From NCBI GenBank assembly GCA_007753915.1, contig CP036352.1:806001-870000 (forward strand): a DNA stretch of 64,000 nucleotides, given 5' to 3'. Every line of letters begins with the position of its first letter. Position 1 is the stretch's first letter. The notes beneath the pieces were generated by a model. It saw nothing but the letters and a program-made list of their open reading frames with translations, was not told where the DNA came from and did not search any database. This document shows, one piece after another, positions 61,905 to 64,000 of the stretch. Made by a program: the position numbers and the translations under genes. This stretch comes from Phycisphaerae bacterium RAS2. GTDB lineage: Bacteria > Planctomycetota > Phycisphaerae > UBA1845 > UTPLA1.

Positions 61905-63590
61905 ATGGACTCGACCGACCCCGTCTCACAATCATCCGAATCACAATCGTCTAATTCACAATCGGCCGCCCCGGTGAACCCGCCGGCGCCCGCCGATTCA
62001 GCCGCGCCGGTTCGGCCATCCGGGGGAGGGGCCGCGTCCCGACAGAAACTGTCCGGGGCCGACCTGGTGGCGTCCCTCGCAGGCGTCGATGACCCGTCGG
62101 TCAACGCGGCGCTTGAAGAGGCCATGGCCGGGCTGACGGATTCCGATCGCACCGCCGATGTGAACAACCAATTGGCAGTGGGCGAGCCGACGAATGACAC
62201 GATTGTGTCGGGTCGCATCGCCAACATCGGGTCCGAGGACGTGCTGATCGACTTCGGCGGCAAGAGCCTGGGCACGATGCCGAAATCCGAGTTCAGCAAG
62301 GATGAGAAGTTCGCGGTCGGTGATTCGATCGAAGTCGCGGTACTGGAGAGCGACGAACGCACCGGCTTGCTGAATGTGTCGCGGCGCAAGGCGCGCCAGG
62401 CGGCAATTCTTCGGGAGTTGAAGCCCGGCACGGTGGTCACCGGCCTCGTCACCGGCATGAACAAGGGCGGGCTGGAGGTCAACATCGAGGGCCTGCGCGG
62501 GTTCATTCCCGCGAGCCAGGTCGATGTGCACTTCCTCAAGGACATCTCCGAGCTGATCGGCAAGACGGTCTCGGCCGAGGTGACCAAGTACGACGCGGGC
62601 GAGGAGAACATCATTCTCTCGCGGCGCAAGTGGCTGATGAAAGAGCAGACGCATCTGCGCGAGAAGGCATTGGGCGAGCTTGAACTCGGCCAGCTTCGCC
62701 GTGGCAAGGTCAAGGGCATCGCCGAGTACGGCGCGTTCATTGATCTCGGCGGCGTCGACGGCCTGTTGCACGTGACCGACATGAGCTGGGGTCGCGTCAA
62801 CAAGCCGGAAGATATCCTGAAAGTCGGCGACGAGGTCGAAGTCAAGATCATTAAGCTCAACAAGGAGAAGAACCGCGTCTCGTTGAGCCTCAAGCAGGCG
62901 CAGCCCGATCCCTGGACGCACGTCGCTGAGAAGTTTCCCATCGGCGCGAAAGTTTCCGGCCGCGTTGTGCGCTTGCAGGCATTTGGTGCGTTCGTCGAGC
63001 TGGAGCCGGGCGTGGACGGGTTGCTTCCGCTGGCGGAGTTGAGCTGGACGCGGCGCGTGCATCACCCGAAGGAAGTCGTGAAAGAGGGCGATGTCGTTGA
63101 GGTCGGCGTGCTCTCGGTCGATGCCGAGAAGAAGCGAATCGGCTTGAGCCTCAAAGCGGTGACGGATGACCCGTGGTCCAAGGCGGCCGAGAAATATGTG
63201 GCCGGGACAAAGATCACCGGCAAGGTTGTGCGCACCACCGAGTTCGGCGCGTTTGTCGCGCTGGAGGACGGCATCGACGGCCTGATTCACATCTCGGAAC
63301 TGTCGGACACGCGCATCAAGGCTGTGACCGACAAGGTCAAGCCGGGCCAGGAAGTCGAAGTGCGCGTGCTCGGTGTCGATACGACGAACCACAAAGTCTC
63401 GCTCTCGATGAAGACGCCACCGCGGGAGCCGACGCCCGAGGAACTCGCCGAGCGCGCGGCTGCCAGGGCTGCGGCCGAGAAGGAAGCGGCCAAGCGTCGC
63501 GAGAAGTCCGCGGGTCGCCGGGGCGGTTTGACGATTTCGTGGGACCAGGGTCTGGGTTCGCTCGATCCATCCAAGTTTGCGCGGTCTTGA
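61905..63590 (+). CDS. rpsA: 30S ribosomal protein S1
   Basis: 561 aa with a disordered Ser/Gln/Pro/Ala-rich N-terminus (about 1-45) followed by five S1 RNA-binding domains. These start near IVSGRIANIGSEDVLIDFGG, VTGLVTGMNKGGLEVNIEG, RRGKVKGIAEYGAFIDLGG, KVSGRVVRLQAFGAFVELEP and KITGKVVRTTEFGAFVALED. E. coli S1 has six domains; five is common in other phyla. A basic, Ala/Glu-rich helix and Gly-Arg tail ends the protein. S1 brings mRNA to the 30S subunit. The start at 61905 with GAGGA upstream is selected; the frame further upstream is non-coding. A 9-bp hairpin (63618-63645) without T-run lies 28 bases after the stop. Confidence 0.95.
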   Translation: MDSTDPVSQSSESQSSNSQSAAPVNPPAPADSAAPVRPSGGGAASRQKLSGADLVASLAGVDDPSVNAALEEAMAGLTDSDRTADVNNQLAVGEPTNDTIVSGRIANIGSEDVLIDFGGKSLGTMPKSEFSKDEKFAVGDSIEVAVLESDERTGLLNVSRRKARQAAILRELKPGTVVTGLVTGMNKGGLEVNIEGLRGFIPASQVDVHFLKDISELIGKTVSAEVTKYDAGEENIILSRRKWLMKEQTHLREKALGELELGQLRRGKVKGIAEYGAFIDLGGVDGLLHVTDMSWGRVNKPEDILKVGDEVEVKIIKLNKEKNRVSLSLKQAQPDPWTHVAEKFPIGAKVSGRVVRLQAFGAFVELEPGVDGLLPLAELSWTRRVHHPKEVVKEGDVVEVGVLSVDAEKKRIGLSLKAVTDDPWSKAAEKYVAGTKITGKVVRTTEFGAFVALEDGIDGLIHISELSDTRIKAVTDKVKPGQEVEVRVLGVDTTNHKVSLSMKTPPREPTPEELAERAAARAAAEKEAAKRREKSAGRRGGLTISWDQGLGSLDPSKFARS

Positions 63591-63617
63591 GTTGGCGTTG
63601 TTTGACGGGGCGGCTGA

Positions 63618-63645
63618 ATGCGAGCGAGATGGAACGCGCTCGCAT
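63618..63645 (+). other. Hairpin after rpsA
   Basis: ATGCGAGCG (63618-63626) pairs perfectly with CGCTCGCAT (63637-63645) around a 10-base loop. No T-run follows, so it may be an RNA-stabilising hairpin or a weak terminator. Confidence 0.4.
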
Positions 63646-63834
63646 GGGTTCGTCGCCCAAGAGCCGATTACGCAAGCAATCGAAGACACGACCGCTACGT
63701 TTCGCCGGCGCGTTGGTCCAGTTAAGACGGTTCGCCGCGGCCTTCTCCCCCTTGCAAGGTTTGCGCAGGGGGGGATAATCACGAGTCGCTCGGTCGCCGC
63801 GACGGTGGAAGCCGACCATCGGATTGGTAGACGC

Positions 63835-63921
<87 letters not shown>

Positions 63922-64000
63922 TTTCATTTCTGATCGTCTTGATTCACTTCGATGCGCGGTAATGCCTTGCTCGCAACGGCCTTAACGTGATCTCAATGGT

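Overview
The window looks like a 64 kb chromosomal piece of a planctomycete (Planctomycetota, probably a Phycisphaerae-type lineage). That placement is inferred from gene families: a planctomycete cytochrome/DUF1549/DUF1553 protein beside a cytochrome-WD40-coiled-coil protein, secreted proteins with GxCC cysteine modules and a dockerin-like segment, DUF11 surface proteins, an alternative GlmU-like sugar nucleotidyltransferase, an ABC permease fused to a CPBP protease, and high G+C. No phage, insertion sequence, CRISPR array or replication origin was recognised. Gene density is high and most genes are complete; the first is cut by the window edge.

Layout. 1-5966: three-gene + strand operon for secreted planctomycete cytochrome-type proteins. 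5999-13464: a − strand signalling block of a 1295-aa hybrid kinase with a FixL-like PAS domain, an HD-GYP c-di-GMP phosphodiesterase response regulator, a stand-alone receiver and a second hybrid kinase. 13887-16455: a GspE/PilB-type ATPase and an unknown protein. 17028-21719: a 1563-aa secreted cysteine-rich protein. 21961-28401: MmgE/PrpD, an MBL hydrolase, two acyl-CoA dehydrogenases and a thiolase (acyl-CoA degradation). 28402-31480: two membrane glycosyltransferase-type genes. 31760-32566: tRNA-Pro and a lower-G+C DUF6891-like gene. 32756-34362: periplasmic redox pair (redoxin and DsbD N-terminal domain). 34603-40453: a cytosolic cobalamin-binding-like protein, a lipin-like (LNS2) lipoprotein, a LAB_N membrane protein, a tyrosine-phosphatase-like protein and a BtuCDF-type ABC importer. 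40636-48273: purQ, a lipoprotein and two paralogous DUF11 surface proteins. 48468-57986: quinone oxidoreductase-like protein, Nat-type ABC exporter with CPBP fusion, priA, GlmU-like protein and MltA. 58245-63921: putative metzincin, a lipoprotein, a UVR-domain protein, ribosomal protein S1 and tRNA-Phe.

Working together: the kinase/HD-GYP block reads as an oxygen- or redox-responsive phosphorelay feeding c-di-GMP turnover. The acyl-CoA genes form one catabolic module with clear promoters. The envelope genes dominate the second half. Several promoters have a TATAAT box followed by CGC or CTC, and two start codons sit only 6-7 nt after the -10 box, suggesting leaderless mRNAs. Coordinates include stop codons. 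Starts were chosen from Shine-Dalgarno sites, signal peptides and family starts, so several differ from the longest open frame.
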